From JADGNZ01 sp963715895 (GTDB taxonomy: Bacteria; Acidobacteriota; Thermoanaerobaculia; Gp7-AA8), in contig OY970284.1 in assembly GCA_963715895.1 (NCBI GenBank), positions 2,976,001 to 3,040,000 on the forward strand: DNA of 64,000 nt, given 5' to 3'. How positions within the stretch are numbered: position 1 is the stretch's first letter; the number at the start of each line of letters is the position of its first letter. Made by a program: the position numbers and the translations under genes. The notes beneath the pieces are model-generated. The model was not told the DNA's origin and did no database searches. It was given only the letters and a program-made list of their open reading frames with translations. This document shows, piece by piece, positions 40,794 through 50,574 of this stretch.

Positions 40794-43040
40794 TTAGTGG
40801 TGCTTGATCACCGTGTGGTTGTCCACCACCTCCACCAGTTGCATCATTCCGCGGTCTTCGTGGCCGAGGATGTGGCAGTGAAGGACGAACTTGCCGGGGA
40901 AATCGACGAAACGGCTGCGGATCTTCACGTGTCCAGGTACGGCGGTGGTCGACCCGGCCGGCGTGGCCGAGGCGGGGATCGAGATCACGTCGCCCCATAC
41001 CCATGGCTTCTCCATCACCTTCGGCTCGGTCATCGTGGCCGGATCGAAGATCTCCGTGATCTGGAAGGGGTTGATGTGGATGTGGAAGGGATGCGACGTC
41101 CCGCCCGGTGAGGTGTTCACCAGGTTCCACTCCTCGGCGGTGCCCATCAGCATGACCTGATCGATGGTCCCCTCCTTGAACTGCTTGCCGTCGATGAAGA
41201 ACTCCGGCGGATCGACCCTCGTTCCGCCGCCGGGTCCGGGTGCCTTGCTCATGCTGAACGTCAGCCTGCGGCGCCGTTCGTTGATCTCGTCGTCGGTGAT
41301 GTCGGCCAGGTCATCCGGCAGCTTCGGGTACTGGGCTTCGGTCGGCAGGGAGGTGTTTTCCGTGGCCGGATCGCCGGCGACGATGACCTTCACCACGACG
41401 TTCTTGTTCACGTCGTTGAAGCCGCCGGAGTTTTTCTCGGGCCAGAAAACGAGATAGGCCGTGCCGTCGGCGGCCGGCGCTTTGACCAGGAAATCGGCGC
41501 GATTGCCGGGGGCGAGATGGAAGGTCTTCGGATTCGGCGTCGCGCTCGGTGCCGTCGCCGAGGGCGGCCACTGCGCCCGGCGAACGTAATTCTGCCAATC
41601 GAACTGCACGCCATCCTGCGCGGTCTGATTCAGCGACGGCACGCTCCCGTCGGCCGATGGCGGCGGGACGCCTTTGACGATCGGGATGGTCTTGTTCTGC
41701 AGCCCGTCTAGGACCGCCTGGCTGATGAAGAGGTATTGGTCGATGCCGTGCGCCTTCATCGCCGCGTTGGCGATGCGCCACCACTGCACTTCGCCGCGTT
41801 TCATGCGCACGGTGGGAACGACCTGGCCGTTGACCTGAACGAGGGCGGCGGGCGTGGCGTTCACGAGGTTGGGCTGCTCTGAGAAGAGCTGGAAGATCAT
41901 CACCTGCTCTTTGATCTTCGGCTTGGCCACCGTGCCGCCGCCGAGGACGAGCAGCTTGTCGTCGTAGTCGCCGGTGATGATGAAGAGCCCGGCCATGCCG
42001 TTGAGGATCTGCATGGTGGTCGAGCCGTGCTGGTGGCAGTGATACCAGTGCGTTCCGGGCGACTGTCCCATCACCGGGAACTTGCCCGGCACGCCGCTGG
42101 GGATCGGAAGCTGGAAGTGGTGGACGTAGAAGCCCGGCCAGTACTGCGGCCATTCGCCGGCGGCGATGTCCGTGCGATTGGCGTCGATCGCGGCCTGGAT
42201 CTGTTCGGCGAGCTGGGTGTTGCCGGACTTCTTCGCTCCTTCGAGAAGCGAGTGCAGCGCCAGCGCTGCCACGTGTTGCAGGACCTTGCCCGAGCCGTGC
42301 TCCCCATGACCCGGCGAGTCGAACACTTTCTTGCACGCCGCCACCGCCGCGGCCACGTCGATCTTCGGATTCGGTAGGACGCCGATCAGGACGTTGTCGC
42401 CGAAGGTGCCGGGCGTGACGTGTGTCCCGTGAAAGTGCAGGTTGGTGGTGTTGGAGGCGTGGAAGCAGTTCGGAAAGGTCTCGTTCGCCCCCGGATAGCG
42501 CTTGCCGCCGGTGACGACGAATGCGGTGTCGCACTGGTCCTTGACGCTGGTCACCGAGGTCTGTGGGAACTTCTGCGGGTCGATGCGGTTGAGGAAGATG
42601 AGCTGCACCGTCTCGCCGACGCGCGCGCGAAGAGTCGGGCCGGGATAGGCCTCGCCGATCTTCGTCACCGGCTTCTTCATCTCGCCGAAGCCCTGATAGC
42701 CGTGATACGCGCGCAGCGGGTGCTCGCGGCATTTGTAGGCTGGAGCGGCCAGGGTGCCGTTGTATTCGATGACCTTCCGCAGCTCGTACTGCGTATCGAT
42801 GATCCCCCGGAGGAAGCCGTTGACGCTCTTGATCTCGCCGACGGGAAGCAGATCTTCGTTGAACGGCGCCGGACAGGACGCCCCGTTCTGCGCCCAGGCC
42901 ATGCGCGGGAAGAGGGGGTAGAGCACGATGCCGCCTGCCGCGGTGAGGGCCAGTCCGAGGAACTCACGCCGGTCAGGGCGCTCGATCCGATTCAATTCAT
43001 CGCCGGATAGCTCTTCGGAGAAGTCATCGATGGCTGTCAT
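40794..43040 (-). CDS. Tat-exported multicopper oxidase
   Basis: 748 residues from ATG 43040. The N-terminus has a twin-arginine signal, RPDRREFLGLALTAAGG...PRMAWA, so the folded protein is exported. All four copper ligand motifs are visible: HFHGTH, HWYHCHQHGST, HPFHIHINPF and HCHILGHEDRGMM (the last gives type 1 His-Cys-His with Met axial). It oxidises metals or phenolic compounds with four-electron reduction of O2. Length is above average because of an insertion between residues about 200 and 300. The start is 20 bp after the cupredoxin gene, suggesting an operon. Confidence 0.93.
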   Translation of the reverse strand: MTAIDDFSEELSGDELNRIERPDRREFLGLALTAAGGIVLYPLFPRMAWAQNGASCPAPFNEDLLPVGEIKSVNGFLRGIIDTQYELRKVIEYNGTLAAPAYKCREHPLRAYHGYQGFGEMKKPVTKIGEAYPGPTLRARVGETVQLIFLNRIDPQKFPQTSVTSVKDQCDTAFVVTGGKRYPGANETFPNCFHASNTTNLHFHGTHVTPGTFGDNVLIGVLPNPKIDVAAAVAACKKVFDSPGHGEHGSGKVLQHVAALALHSLLEGAKKSGNTQLAEQIQAAIDANRTDIAAGEWPQYWPGFYVHHFQLPIPSGVPGKFPVMGQSPGTHWYHCHQHGSTTMQILNGMAGLFIITGDYDDKLLVLGGGTVAKPKIKEQVMIFQLFSEQPNLVNATPAALVQVNGQVVPTVRMKRGEVQWWRIANAAMKAHGIDQYLFISQAVLDGLQNKTIPIVKGVPPPSADGSVPSLNQTAQDGVQFDWQNYVRRAQWPPSATAPSATPNPKTFHLAPGNRADFLVKAPAADGTAYLVFWPEKNSGGFNDVNKNVVVKVIVAGDPATENTSLPTEAQYPKLPDDLADITDDEINERRRRLTFSMSKAPGPGGGTRVDPPEFFIDGKQFKEGTIDQVMLMGTAEEWNLVNTSPGGTSHPFHIHINPFQITEIFDPATMTEPKVMEKPWVWGDVISIPASATPAGSTTAVPGHVKIRSRFVDFPGKFVLHCHILGHEDRGMMQLVEVVDNHTVIKHH

Positions 43041-43060
43041 GAGAGATCCTCCTTTCTTCG

Positions 43061-43336
43061 CTATGTGACCGTGAGCGTGCCGGTCTCGTCGTCGTGGAGG
43101 GCGCATCGATAGGGATAGACGCCGGCGGCCGGGACGTTGACCTGCATCGATGACGCTTGCGGCGCCACCGGATCCCCCCAGTCGCCGGCCACGCCATCCT
43201 TCGGACAGATCTGATGGGTGGTGTGATGGTCGGCGTTGAGCCAGAAGACAGCGTCGCCCGCCTTGGCGTCGGTGAGATCGCTCGGATCGAAGCCGATGGG
43301 CGGCGTTTCGCGCTGAACCGTGACCTGAAAAGGCAT
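43061..43336 (-). CDS. Small cupredoxin-like protein
   Basis: 91 residues, no signal peptide. DHHTTHQIC (His near 37-41) and YPYRCALHDDETGT (Cys78-x2-His81) are type 1 copper ligands. The usual axial Met after the His is not seen. It likely binds copper and may donate electrons to, or supply copper for, the multicopper oxidase 20 bp downstream. Because it lacks a signal it would act in the cytoplasm, unless exported with its partner. Start ATG 43336. Confidence 0.82.
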   Translation of the reverse strand: MPFQVTVQRETPPIGFDPSDLTDAKAGDAVFWLNADHHTTHQICPKDGVAGDWGDPVAPQASSMQVNVPAAGVYPYRCALHDDETGTLTVT

Positions 43337-43616
43337 AGGAACCTCCTCGTTTGATCGTCGTGATGTGGGGGCTGTGGAAGCGAAGCAATCATGGCGCAGG
43401 CGGTGGCGAAGCGCAAGAATGTAGATTGGTAGGGATGGAATGTCGGGGCACCGAGGTTTGCGATGTTACGCCTGGAGCCCGGGAGCGTAGTGGCCCAAGA
43501 GAAGCGTTTCACGCGGAGACGCGGAGGCGCGGAGAGACCTTATGTCTTCATCCACTCCGCGTCTCCGTGCGCCGGGTCGCCTTGAAACCGCGAGACCACG
43601 CAACCAACCCGAACGA
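43337..43616. other. Intergenic stretch between cupredoxin and M16 peptidase genes
   Basis: No gene is supported. It includes an inverted repeat at 43514-43567 (CGGAGACGCGGAG and CTCCGCGTCTCCG, 13 bp perfect stem), which belongs to a TTTCACGCGGAGACGCGG family also present at 47352. Confidence 0.6.
43514..43567. repeat. Intergenic inverted repeat, CACGCGGAG family, copy 1
   Basis: Arms CGGAGACGCGGAG (43514-43526) and CTCCGCGTCTCCG (43555-43567) pair perfectly with a 28-base loop. Between the stop of the M16 gene (minus) and the cupredoxin start; could terminate the M16 transcript. Confidence 0.85.
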
Positions 43617-46376
43617 CTACTTCGCAGCCGCCGACTTCGCGAAGTCTCCCGCCTTCACGATCGAGATCTTCGATGGATCGATCCATTTACGGACGGCGGC
43701 GTTCACCTGTTCCGGCGTCAGTTCGGAGATCTTCTTGTCCATTGCCGCATCCCAGGCCAGCGTTCGATTCGAGAAGAGCTCCGTCGCCAGCGTTCGGGAG
43801 AGTCCGGCATCCTGCGCGCGCTGCAACTTGCGGTTTTCCAGCAGGCCTTTCTTCGCTTCCGCGACTTCCGCGGCCGTGAAGCCTTCCTTCACCGCTTTGT
43901 CCACCTCTTCCTTGAACGCGGTCTCGAGCTTCGCGGCGTTCTGCGGCGCGTAGATGGCAAAGGTACTGAAGCTGCCGGCCTTGTCGAAGGGGCTTGCCTG
44001 GATGTTCGATCCGACGCCGTAGCTCAGACCTTCCTTCTGGCGGATGCGGTTGCCGAGGCGCGAATAGAGCGTGCCGCCGCCGAGAATGTAATTGCCGAGG
44101 ACCAGGGCGGGATAGTCGGGATCGTCATCGCGAAGCGTGAGATTCACGCCGGCCACGAAGACGGCGTTGGCCTTGTCCGGCGTCTCCAGCGATTGATTCG
44201 TGGCCGCCGTGTCCTGATAGAGGCGCGGTACACGCACGAACGGTGTGCCGCTCTTCCACGAACCAACCAGCTCCGTCAGTTGCGCCGTCACCTGCTTCGG
44301 ATCGAAGTCGCCGACCAGCGCGACCTCGGCGTTGGATGCTCCATAGAACGTCGAATAGAAATTCTTCACGTCGTCGATGGTGAGCGCATTGATGTCCGCA
44401 ATGTCTTCGTCAGCCGTGCTCGTGTAGCGAATGTCCCCCTTGGGATAGGGATTCATGTGCCGCTGGAAGGCCGTGAAGCCGATCGATTGCGGATCGCTGC
44501 GCTGCTGTTCGGCCTGGGCAAGCTCTTCCTGTTTCCACTGTGCGAATTCCGAGGGAGGGAAGATCGGATCGCGGAGAACTTCGCCAACGAGGGCCAGCAC
44601 GGCCGGAAGGTTCTCGCGCGTCGTCTCGACCGAGACGTTGATCTGGGCCGCTCCGCCGGAAACGTTCACCCGAGCCTTCAGGCGGTCGATCTCGTCTTTG
44701 ATCTGTTGGCGCGTGTGCTTGCTCGTGCCGCGCATGAGCATGTCGGCCGCGGCCACACTGGCCGCGGAGCGATTCATGAGGCTCTTCTCATCGCCGAGGT
44801 GCAGCACGGCCACGACGTTCACCGTCGAGCCGCGGGTCTTCTTGGGCAGCAGGGCCACTTTCAGCCCGCCCGGAAGGGTCGTCCTGGTCGTACGCGACTC
44901 GATGTTCGACGGCGATGGATCGAATGCTTCACCGGCGGCGATGGCCGCGTCACCCTTGTACGTTTTGAGCATCGCCTCCACGTCCGGCGAAGGCGGGACC
45001 TCCGCGCGGAGAGGCTTCTTGTCGGGGATGAACTCGCCGACGGTCCGGTTCGACGGCAGGAAGTAAGCGTTGGCGACGCGCTGGACGTCTTCCGGGGTGA
45101 CTTTGCGGATGCGGTCGCGGTTGAGGAAGAAGAGGCGCCAGTCGCCCGCGGCGATCGACTCGCTGAGCGCCAGCCCGACGCGGTCGGCGGCATTGAGAGT
45201 CAGATCGATGTTCTTCAGGAAGCTGGTCCGTGCGCGGTCGACTTCCTCCTTGGTCGGAGGCGTCGCTTTGAGCTCGTCGATGGTCTGCAGGAAGATCTGT
45301 TTCGCGTCATCGAGCGACTGCTCCTGCCGCACTTCAGCGTGGAGGATGACGAAGCCGGGATCGTGCAGGCCGGGTAGGAAGCTGGAGACCGAGGTGGCCT
45401 TTTTCGTCTCCACCAAGGCCTTGTAGAGACGGCCGGAGGGAGTATCGGTGAGCAGCCTGCTCAGGACCTGGACCGCGGCCGAATCGGGATGGGACTCCGC
45501 CGGAATGTGATAGGCGACAGCCAGCGCCTGGACGTCGCCGACGCGCCGCAGCGTGGCTGAGCGTTCGCCGTCCTGCGCAGGCTCGGCGGTGTACGGCTCC
45601 TCGAGCTTCCGTGCCGGCCGCGGAATGGCCCCGTAGATCTTCTCGACCTCGGCCAGCGTTTTTGCCTCGTCGAACTTTCCGGCCACGAGCAGGACGGCGT
45701 TGTCCGGCTGGTAGTACTTGCGCCAGAAGGCCTGCAGGCGGTCGATGGGAACGCGCTCGATGTCGGCGCGCGAGCCGATGGTCGAGTGTCCGTAGTTGTG
45801 CCAGAGGTAGGCGGTGGAGAGAACGCGTTCGTCGAGGATGTTCTCCGGATCGTTCTCGCCCATCTCGAACTCGTTCCGCACCACGGTCATCTCGGAGTCG
45901 AGGTCTTTGCGGGCGATGAAGGAGTGGATCATCCGATCCGCTTCCAGCTCCAGGGCGAACCGGACGTTCTCGTCGGTGGCCGGAAGGATCTCGAAGTAGT
46001 TCGTCCGGTCGTACCAGGTGGAGGCGTTGTAGTTCGCGCCATGCTCCTTGAGCGCCTGAGGAATGTTTCCGTGAGACGGCGTCCCCTTGAACATCATGTG
46101 CTCGAGGAGATGTGCCATGCCGGTCTCGCCGTAGCTCTCATGCCGCGAGCCGACGAGGTAGGTGAGGTTGATCACCACCGTCGGCTTGGTCTGATCGGGA
46201 AAGAGAAGGACGCGCAAGCCGTTGGGCAGATCGTACTCCGAGATCCCCTCGACGGACGTGACCTTCTCCGCCGCAACTTTCGGCGCGGTCGTCGCTTTCT
46301 TCGGCGCCGCCGGCGCGGCGAAAGTTGTCGTCGCGAATGCGACGAGGAAGAGGCACGCGATCCATTGCTTTCTCAT
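43617..46376 (-). CDS. M16-family metallopeptidase (insulinase/pitrilysin-like), secreted
   Basis: 919 residues from ATG 46376, signal peptide MRKQWIACLFLVAFATTTFA. The inverted zinc motif is HLLEH (His89, Glu92, His93), with the third ligand in ALELEADRM. The protein is a tandem of two M16 halves (about 40-480 and 490-919); only the first has the zinc site, as usual. The second half contains the R/Y pair region (ILGGGTLYSRLGNRIRQKEGLSYGVGS). It degrades small peptides in the periplasm. Divergent from the PIN gene with 139 bp between starts. Confidence 0.93.
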   Translation of the reverse strand: MRKQWIACLFLVAFATTTFAAPAAPKKATTAPKVAAEKVTSVEGISEYDLPNGLRVLLFPDQTKPTVVINLTYLVGSRHESYGETGMAHLLEHMMFKGTPSHGNIPQALKEHGANYNASTWYDRTNYFEILPATDENVRFALELEADRMIHSFIARKDLDSEMTVVRNEFEMGENDPENILDERVLSTAYLWHNYGHSTIGSRADIERVPIDRLQAFWRKYYQPDNAVLLVAGKFDEAKTLAEVEKIYGAIPRPARKLEEPYTAEPAQDGERSATLRRVGDVQALAVAYHIPAESHPDSAAVQVLSRLLTDTPSGRLYKALVETKKATSVSSFLPGLHDPGFVILHAEVRQEQSLDDAKQIFLQTIDELKATPPTKEEVDRARTSFLKNIDLTLNAADRVGLALSESIAAGDWRLFFLNRDRIRKVTPEDVQRVANAYFLPSNRTVGEFIPDKKPLRAEVPPSPDVEAMLKTYKGDAAIAAGEAFDPSPSNIESRTTRTTLPGGLKVALLPKKTRGSTVNVVAVLHLGDEKSLMNRSAASVAAADMLMRGTSKHTRQQIKDEIDRLKARVNVSGGAAQINVSVETTRENLPAVLALVGEVLRDPIFPPSEFAQWKQEELAQAEQQRSDPQSIGFTAFQRHMNPYPKGDIRYTSTADEDIADINALTIDDVKNFYSTFYGASNAEVALVGDFDPKQVTAQLTELVGSWKSGTPFVRVPRLYQDTAATNQSLETPDKANAVFVAGVNLTLRDDDPDYPALVLGNYILGGGTLYSRLGNRIRQKEGLSYGVGSNIQASPFDKAGSFSTFAIYAPQNAAKLETAFKEEVDKAVKEGFTAAEVAEAKKGLLENRKLQRAQDAGLSRTLATELFSNRTLAWDAAMDKKISELTPEQVNAAVRKWIDPSKISIVKAGDFAKSAAAK

Positions 46377-46515
46377 GGTTTCCCCCCTAGATGACGTTGT
46401 TTGGGGAGGCATTCTGCAACGGCGGGAGCCAGGATAGGAATGGTACACGATTCCATCGAGCTCGAAGGAGGCTGAGTCCTGTTGCCTGTTGGTAGCACAG
46501 GTAGTACCATAGCGC

Positions 46516-46938
46516 ATGGCGTTGGTGGTGCTCGATACGAGCGTTCTGATTGCGGGTGTTCGATCTCGCCGCGGCGCGACATTTCAACTGCTGTCTCGAA
46601 TAGGAACGGGCGCTTTCAACATTGCTGTGTCGGTTCCGCTCGTTCTCGAATACGAGGACGTGTTGATCCGGCACCTGTCCGCGACGAGGTTGAGCGATGC
46701 GGACGTTCAGGACATCATCGACTACTTGTGCAGCGTGGCCGTCCGTCAGGACATCTTCTATCTGTGGCGCCCGATCTTGCGAGATCCGGGCGATGATTTG
46801 GTACTCGAATTGGCGGTGGCGGCGAACTGCGATGCGATCGTTACACACAATGTTCGTGACTTCGCCGGGGTGGGGCGCTTCGGCGTCGGTCTCCTCACGC
46901 CCGGCGAGTTTTTGAGAGAACTGGGAGGTTCGAAATGA
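46516..46938 (+). CDS. PIN-domain toxin
   Basis: 140 residues. Metal-binding acidic residues: Asp7 in VVLDTSVLIAG, Glu in PLVLEYEDVLIRHL, and Asp in LRDPGDDLVLELAVAANCDAIVTHNVRDF. This is the putative-toxin PIN family that cuts RNA. It overlaps the RHH gene by 4 bp (ATGA). Toxin-first order is the reverse of most TA pairs, and is known for this COG1569-like group. Confidence 0.88.
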   Translation: MALVVLDTSVLIAGVRSRRGATFQLLSRIGTGAFNIAVSVPLVLEYEDVLIRHLSATRLSDADVQDIIDYLCSVAVRQDIFYLWRPILRDPGDDLVLELAVAANCDAIVTHNVRDFAGVGRFGVGLLTPGEFLRELGGSK

Positions 46939-47216
46939 GCGCGTTGAGTTTGCGTTTGCCGGAGTCCCTTCATCGAAAGCTTGGCGAGGTTGCAGAGCGT
47001 GAGGGCATCTCCATCAACCAACTGATCAGCTCGGCCGTCGCTGAGAAGATGTCGGCGCTGATGACTGAAGAGTACCTGCACGCGCGAGCTGCCCGCGGCT
47101 CTCGCCGCAAATTTGCCTCGGCTCTCGCGAAGGTCGGAGATGTTGAACCCGACGTCGCGGATCGGCTTGTCGAAAGAAGCACGAGGAAGAGCCGGAAGAA
47201 GGCCGGTCTGGCCTGA
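46935..47216 (+). CDS. Ribbon-helix-helix antitoxin for the PIN toxin
   Basis: 93 residues. SLRLPESLHRKLGEVAEREGISINQLISSAVAEKMSALM is a clear RHH/HicB-tail DNA-binding motif. The tail (60-93) is basic and likely contacts the toxin. Translationally coupled to the PIN toxin. The module probably autoregulates by RHH binding near its own promoter at 46377-46515, but no operator is seen. Confidence 0.85.
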   Translation: MSALSLRLPESLHRKLGEVAEREGISINQLISSAVAEKMSALMTEEYLHARAARGSRRKFASALAKVGDVEPDVADRLVERSTRKSRKKAGLA

Positions 47217-47351
47217 CGGTGCAATCGACGAAGGCGGCGAAGGCAAACTGTACGCTCACTTACTCCAGACGCGAGTAACCAAGATGGCGCAACGCAGAAT
47301 CGTGCTGGTTGCGTGATCATCTGGGCCGACGCTCAGACCGCAAAGCAGAGA

Positions 47352-47411
47352 CGGTTTCACGCGGAGGCGCGGAGGGAGAGGGTTTTTCTCCGCGTCTCCG
47401 CGTGAAACGGT
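47352..47411. repeat. Intergenic inverted repeat, CACGCGGAG family, copy 2
   Basis: CGGTTTCACGCGGAGGCGCG is paired with CGCGTCTCCGCGTGAAACCG-like right arm (47389-47411), with a T-rich loop. It lies 50 bp before the TonB receptor start. Confidence 0.87.
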
Positions 47412-47460
47412 TCTGTTGCTATCATCGCTCCGTCCATCAATTCATCCGGAGACGATCGAT

Positions 47461-50457
47461 ATGAAGAGAGCCATCGTGGCCATGGCGTTCGCGCTGTCAA
47501 TCGCCACAACGTCGCTCGCCCAGACCAGTGCGTCGCTGACAGGCGTCGTATCGTCGGAGGGGCACCCGCTTCCGGGTACCACGGTCACGGTCACGTCGCC
47601 GGAGTTGCAGGGGTCGCGTGTCACGGTGACCGGGGAGAACGGCGCGTACGACTTCTCGGCGCTTCCGCCGGGGGTCTACAAGATCTCGTTCGCATTCTCG
47701 GGGATGGTGCCGCACAGCCTCACGTCGACGCTGCGGCTGTCTCAGGTAACGCGCGTCGATGCGATGATGAAACCGGTCGGCGAGATCATCACCGTCTCCG
47801 CCGGTGCCCCCTCCGTGCTCGAGACCCCCGAGGTCTCGACGAACATGACCTTGCCCTTCATCGAGCGGCTACCGGTGCTCCGCAATCAGCTTTCTACGGC
47901 GCAGTTCGCGCCGGGGGTCAGCGGGAACACGCTGGGGAATGGCGAGCTGGCCATCTCCGGGGGGCCGGGGTACGACAACCTCGTGCTGATCAACGGCGTC
48001 GTCGTCACCGAGAACACGCGGGGGCAGATGCGGCCGATGTATGTCGAGGATGCCATTCAGGAAACGACCGTGCTGACCGGCGCCATCTCCGCGCAGTACG
48101 GGCGGTTCAGCGGGGGAGTGGTCAACACCATCACCAAGTCGGGGGGCAACGAGCTGGCCGGATCGTTGCGCGATTCCTTGAGCAATCCGGCGTGGTCGGC
48201 GCAATCGCCGGCGCTGGAGGCGCGCGAGAACAATCTCAATCACGTCGGCGAGGGGACCCTCGGCGGCTCTGTCGTACGCGACCGGCTTTGGTTCTTCGGC
48301 GCGGGACGGTGGGCCAAGAACGACACGGCGCGGCAAACGCTTGCTGTCCCGGCGTTGACGACGAACCCTGTATCGCCCGCGTCGCCGGCGATCAGTTATG
48401 CCGAGGGCAATGACCAGAAGAGATACGAAGCGAAACTGACCGGGCAGATCGGCGCGCGGCAGACGGTGGCGGCCTCGTGGTTCGGCGTCAACACCGACGG
48501 CAGCAACGCGCGCTTCGCCAACAACATCTACGACCTGGCCAGCCTCACCACGCGCATCGATCCGGAGTCGCTGCTGGCCGTGCACTACAACGGCATGCTC
48601 GCGGCCAACACGCTGGTGGAAGGACACTACTCGGAGCGCAAGTTCTCCGACCGCACCGGCGCGCAGACGACCGATCTGATCGCCGGGACGGTCCTTCTCG
48701 ACCGGGCCAACAACAACACGCGCTTTCATTCGCCCACCCTCTGCGCCGTCTGTGACGCCGAGCGCCGCAACAATGACGACGTACTGCTCGAGGCCCACGA
48801 CTTCCTCGACGCGAAATCGTTCGGCAGCCACGACCTCATCGCCGGTGTCGACCGCTTTTCCGAGAGCCGCTACGCCAACAACCACCAGTCGGGGAGCGAC
48901 TTCTCCATCTTCGTCTCGCGGGCGCAGTGGTTGAATGGTGTGATCTATCCCGTGATCACGCCGACGAACGCCACCGGCGGCGGGACGTTCATCCGTTGGA
49001 ATCCGATCCTGGTGGCGGCCAATCAGGACGATCTCCGCACCGACTCGGCATTCATCAACGACACCTGGAGCGTGGCCTCGCGTCTCACGCTCTCCCTCGG
49101 CGCGCGCTTCGACCGCAACCATGCCGTCGATGCCGATGGCGTGGTCAGCTCGCGCGACCAGAAACTCTCGCCGCGCCTGAGCGCGCAATACGACCTCCGC
49201 GGCGACGGGCGGCAGCGGATCAGCGTCTCGTTCGCCGACTATGCCTCGCGCATCGCCGACAGCATCGCCTCGTCGAATCAGGCCGCCGGAAACGCGGCTG
49301 CGATCGATTTCGCCTACCGCGGTCCTGCCATCAACAACACCGGGCTGACGGTGCCGATGGATGACGCGATCCGTCGCATCTTCGATTACTTCAACAGCCA
49401 GCAGGGAGGGACTGGCAACGTCACGGCGATCAATCTGCGTGCGCAGGGATCGCGGAGCATCCCCGGCTATTCGACCTATTTCGACGGCTCGCTGGCATCG
49501 CCCTCGGTGCGCGAGATCACAGCCGGCTACGGTACCGAGATCGGCAAGACGGGGTTCGTCCGCGCCGACTACATCCATCGCGACTGGCGCGATTTCTACG
49601 CCGCCAGCGTCACCACCGCCACGAAGAAGGCGAACACGCCCCTCGGCATCCCGGTCGATCTGAGCCTCATCCAGAACAGCAACAATCTGGAGCGCCGTTA
49701 TCGCGGCGTGCTGCTGCAGGCGCGCTGGAGCCCGGGGCGTTTCGACTTCGGCACGCACTACACCTGGTCGACGCTGCGCGGCAACGACGACAGCGAGAGC
49801 GGTACGACCGGTGCGGTTGCGAATACCGATCCGTCGCTTTTCTATCCCGAGTATTTCAACTACAGCCGCGTGGCGCCGATCGGCTATCTGCAGGGCGATC
49901 AACGTCACCGCCTTCGGGCCTGGGCCGGTTACCGTCTGCCGCTCGGCACGGGCTCGCTCGAAGGGACGCTGATGCAGAGCTACGACTCCGGCTTGCCCTA
50001 CTCGATCGCCGGCGCCATCAACCTGACGCGTTACGCCGGCGCTCCCGCAAATCCCGGCTACGCGTCGGTCCCCAACGGCCTCTATTACTTCAGCGGACGC
50101 GGCGAGCTTCGAACGGAAAGCATCCGCTCGACGGACCTGGCGTTGCGCTATAGCGTCCACGTCTCGGCGATGGAGCTCTTCGCGCAGGGCGATCTTCTTA
50201 ACGCATTCAACAATGCCGCGATCTTCGATCCAAAGCTTCTCAGCACGACCGTGAGCACCGCCGCGACGTCGACGGCGCTGTTGCCCTTCGACCCGGCCAA
50301 ACAGACGCCGATTCAATGTCCGCAAGGTGCGTCCGCGGCAACATGCACTGCCATGGGAGCGAACTACCAACTGGCCTCGAATTTCGGCCAGCCGCTGAAC
50401 AACCTTGCGTATCAAACGCCGAGGACTGTGCGGGTTTCGCTGGGGGTGAGGTTCTAG
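47461..50457 (+). CDS. TonB-dependent receptor with carboxypeptidase-like N-terminal domain (Oar type)
   Basis: 998 residues from ATG 47461. Signal peptide MKRAIVAMAFALSIATTSLAQ. Residues 22-105 are a carboxypeptidase regulatory-like domain (SLTGVVSSEGHPLPGTTVTVTSPEL). The plug domain follows (LVLINGVVVTENTRG, GAISAQYGRFSGGVVNTITKSGGN), then a large 22-strand-type barrel with terminal NLAYQTPRTVRVSLGVRF. It imports a large substrate or a metal complex using TonB energy; no ligand is visible from context. No TonB genes are close. Confidence 0.93.
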   Translation: MKRAIVAMAFALSIATTSLAQTSASLTGVVSSEGHPLPGTTVTVTSPELQGSRVTVTGENGAYDFSALPPGVYKISFAFSGMVPHSLTSTLRLSQVTRVDAMMKPVGEIITVSAGAPSVLETPEVSTNMTLPFIERLPVLRNQLSTAQFAPGVSGNTLGNGELAISGGPGYDNLVLINGVVVTENTRGQMRPMYVEDAIQETTVLTGAISAQYGRFSGGVVNTITKSGGNELAGSLRDSLSNPAWSAQSPALEARENNLNHVGEGTLGGSVVRDRLWFFGAGRWAKNDTARQTLAVPALTTNPVSPASPAISYAEGNDQKRYEAKLTGQIGARQTVAASWFGVNTDGSNARFANNIYDLASLTTRIDPESLLAVHYNGMLAANTLVEGHYSERKFSDRTGAQTTDLIAGTVLLDRANNNTRFHSPTLCAVCDAERRNNDDVLLEAHDFLDAKSFGSHDLIAGVDRFSESRYANNHQSGSDFSIFVSRAQWLNGVIYPVITPTNATGGGTFIRWNPILVAANQDDLRTDSAFINDTWSVASRLTLSLGARFDRNHAVDADGVVSSRDQKLSPRLSAQYDLRGDGRQRISVSFADYASRIADSIASSNQAAGNAAAIDFAYRGPAINNTGLTVPMDDAIRRIFDYFNSQQGGTGNVTAINLRAQGSRSIPGYSTYFDGSLASPSVREITAGYGTEIGKTGFVRADYIHRDWRDFYAASVTTATKKANTPLGIPVDLSLIQNSNNLERRYRGVLLQARWSPGRFDFGTHYTWSTLRGNDDSESGTTGAVANTDPSLFYPEYFNYSRVAPIGYLQGDQRHRLRAWAGYRLPLGTGSLEGTLMQSYDSGLPYSIAGAINLTRYAGAPANPGYASVPNGLYYFSGRGELRTESIRSTDLALRYSVHVSAMELFAQGDLLNAFNNAAIFDPKLLSTTVSTAATSTALLPFDPAKQTPIQCPQGASAATCTAMGANYQLASNFGQPLNNLAYQTPRTVRVSLGVRF

Positions 50458-50574
50458 ATTTTTCGCTCTTCAACAGACACACCCACCACCCACACTGTCA
50501 TCCTGAGCGGTCCAACGGGGCGAGCGCCGTTGATGAGGGAATGAACCGGTATCCTGCACGTGCGGTCCCGCAGA

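Noticed and set aside
43542..45377. Plus-strand open frame opposite the M16 peptidase
   Set aside because: No motif or signal; M16 zinc site and domain order on the minus strand are clear.
47869..50415. Long minus-strand open frame opposite the TonB receptor
   Set aside because: Arg/Val/Asp-rich antisense shadow with no motif; the receptor covers the region.
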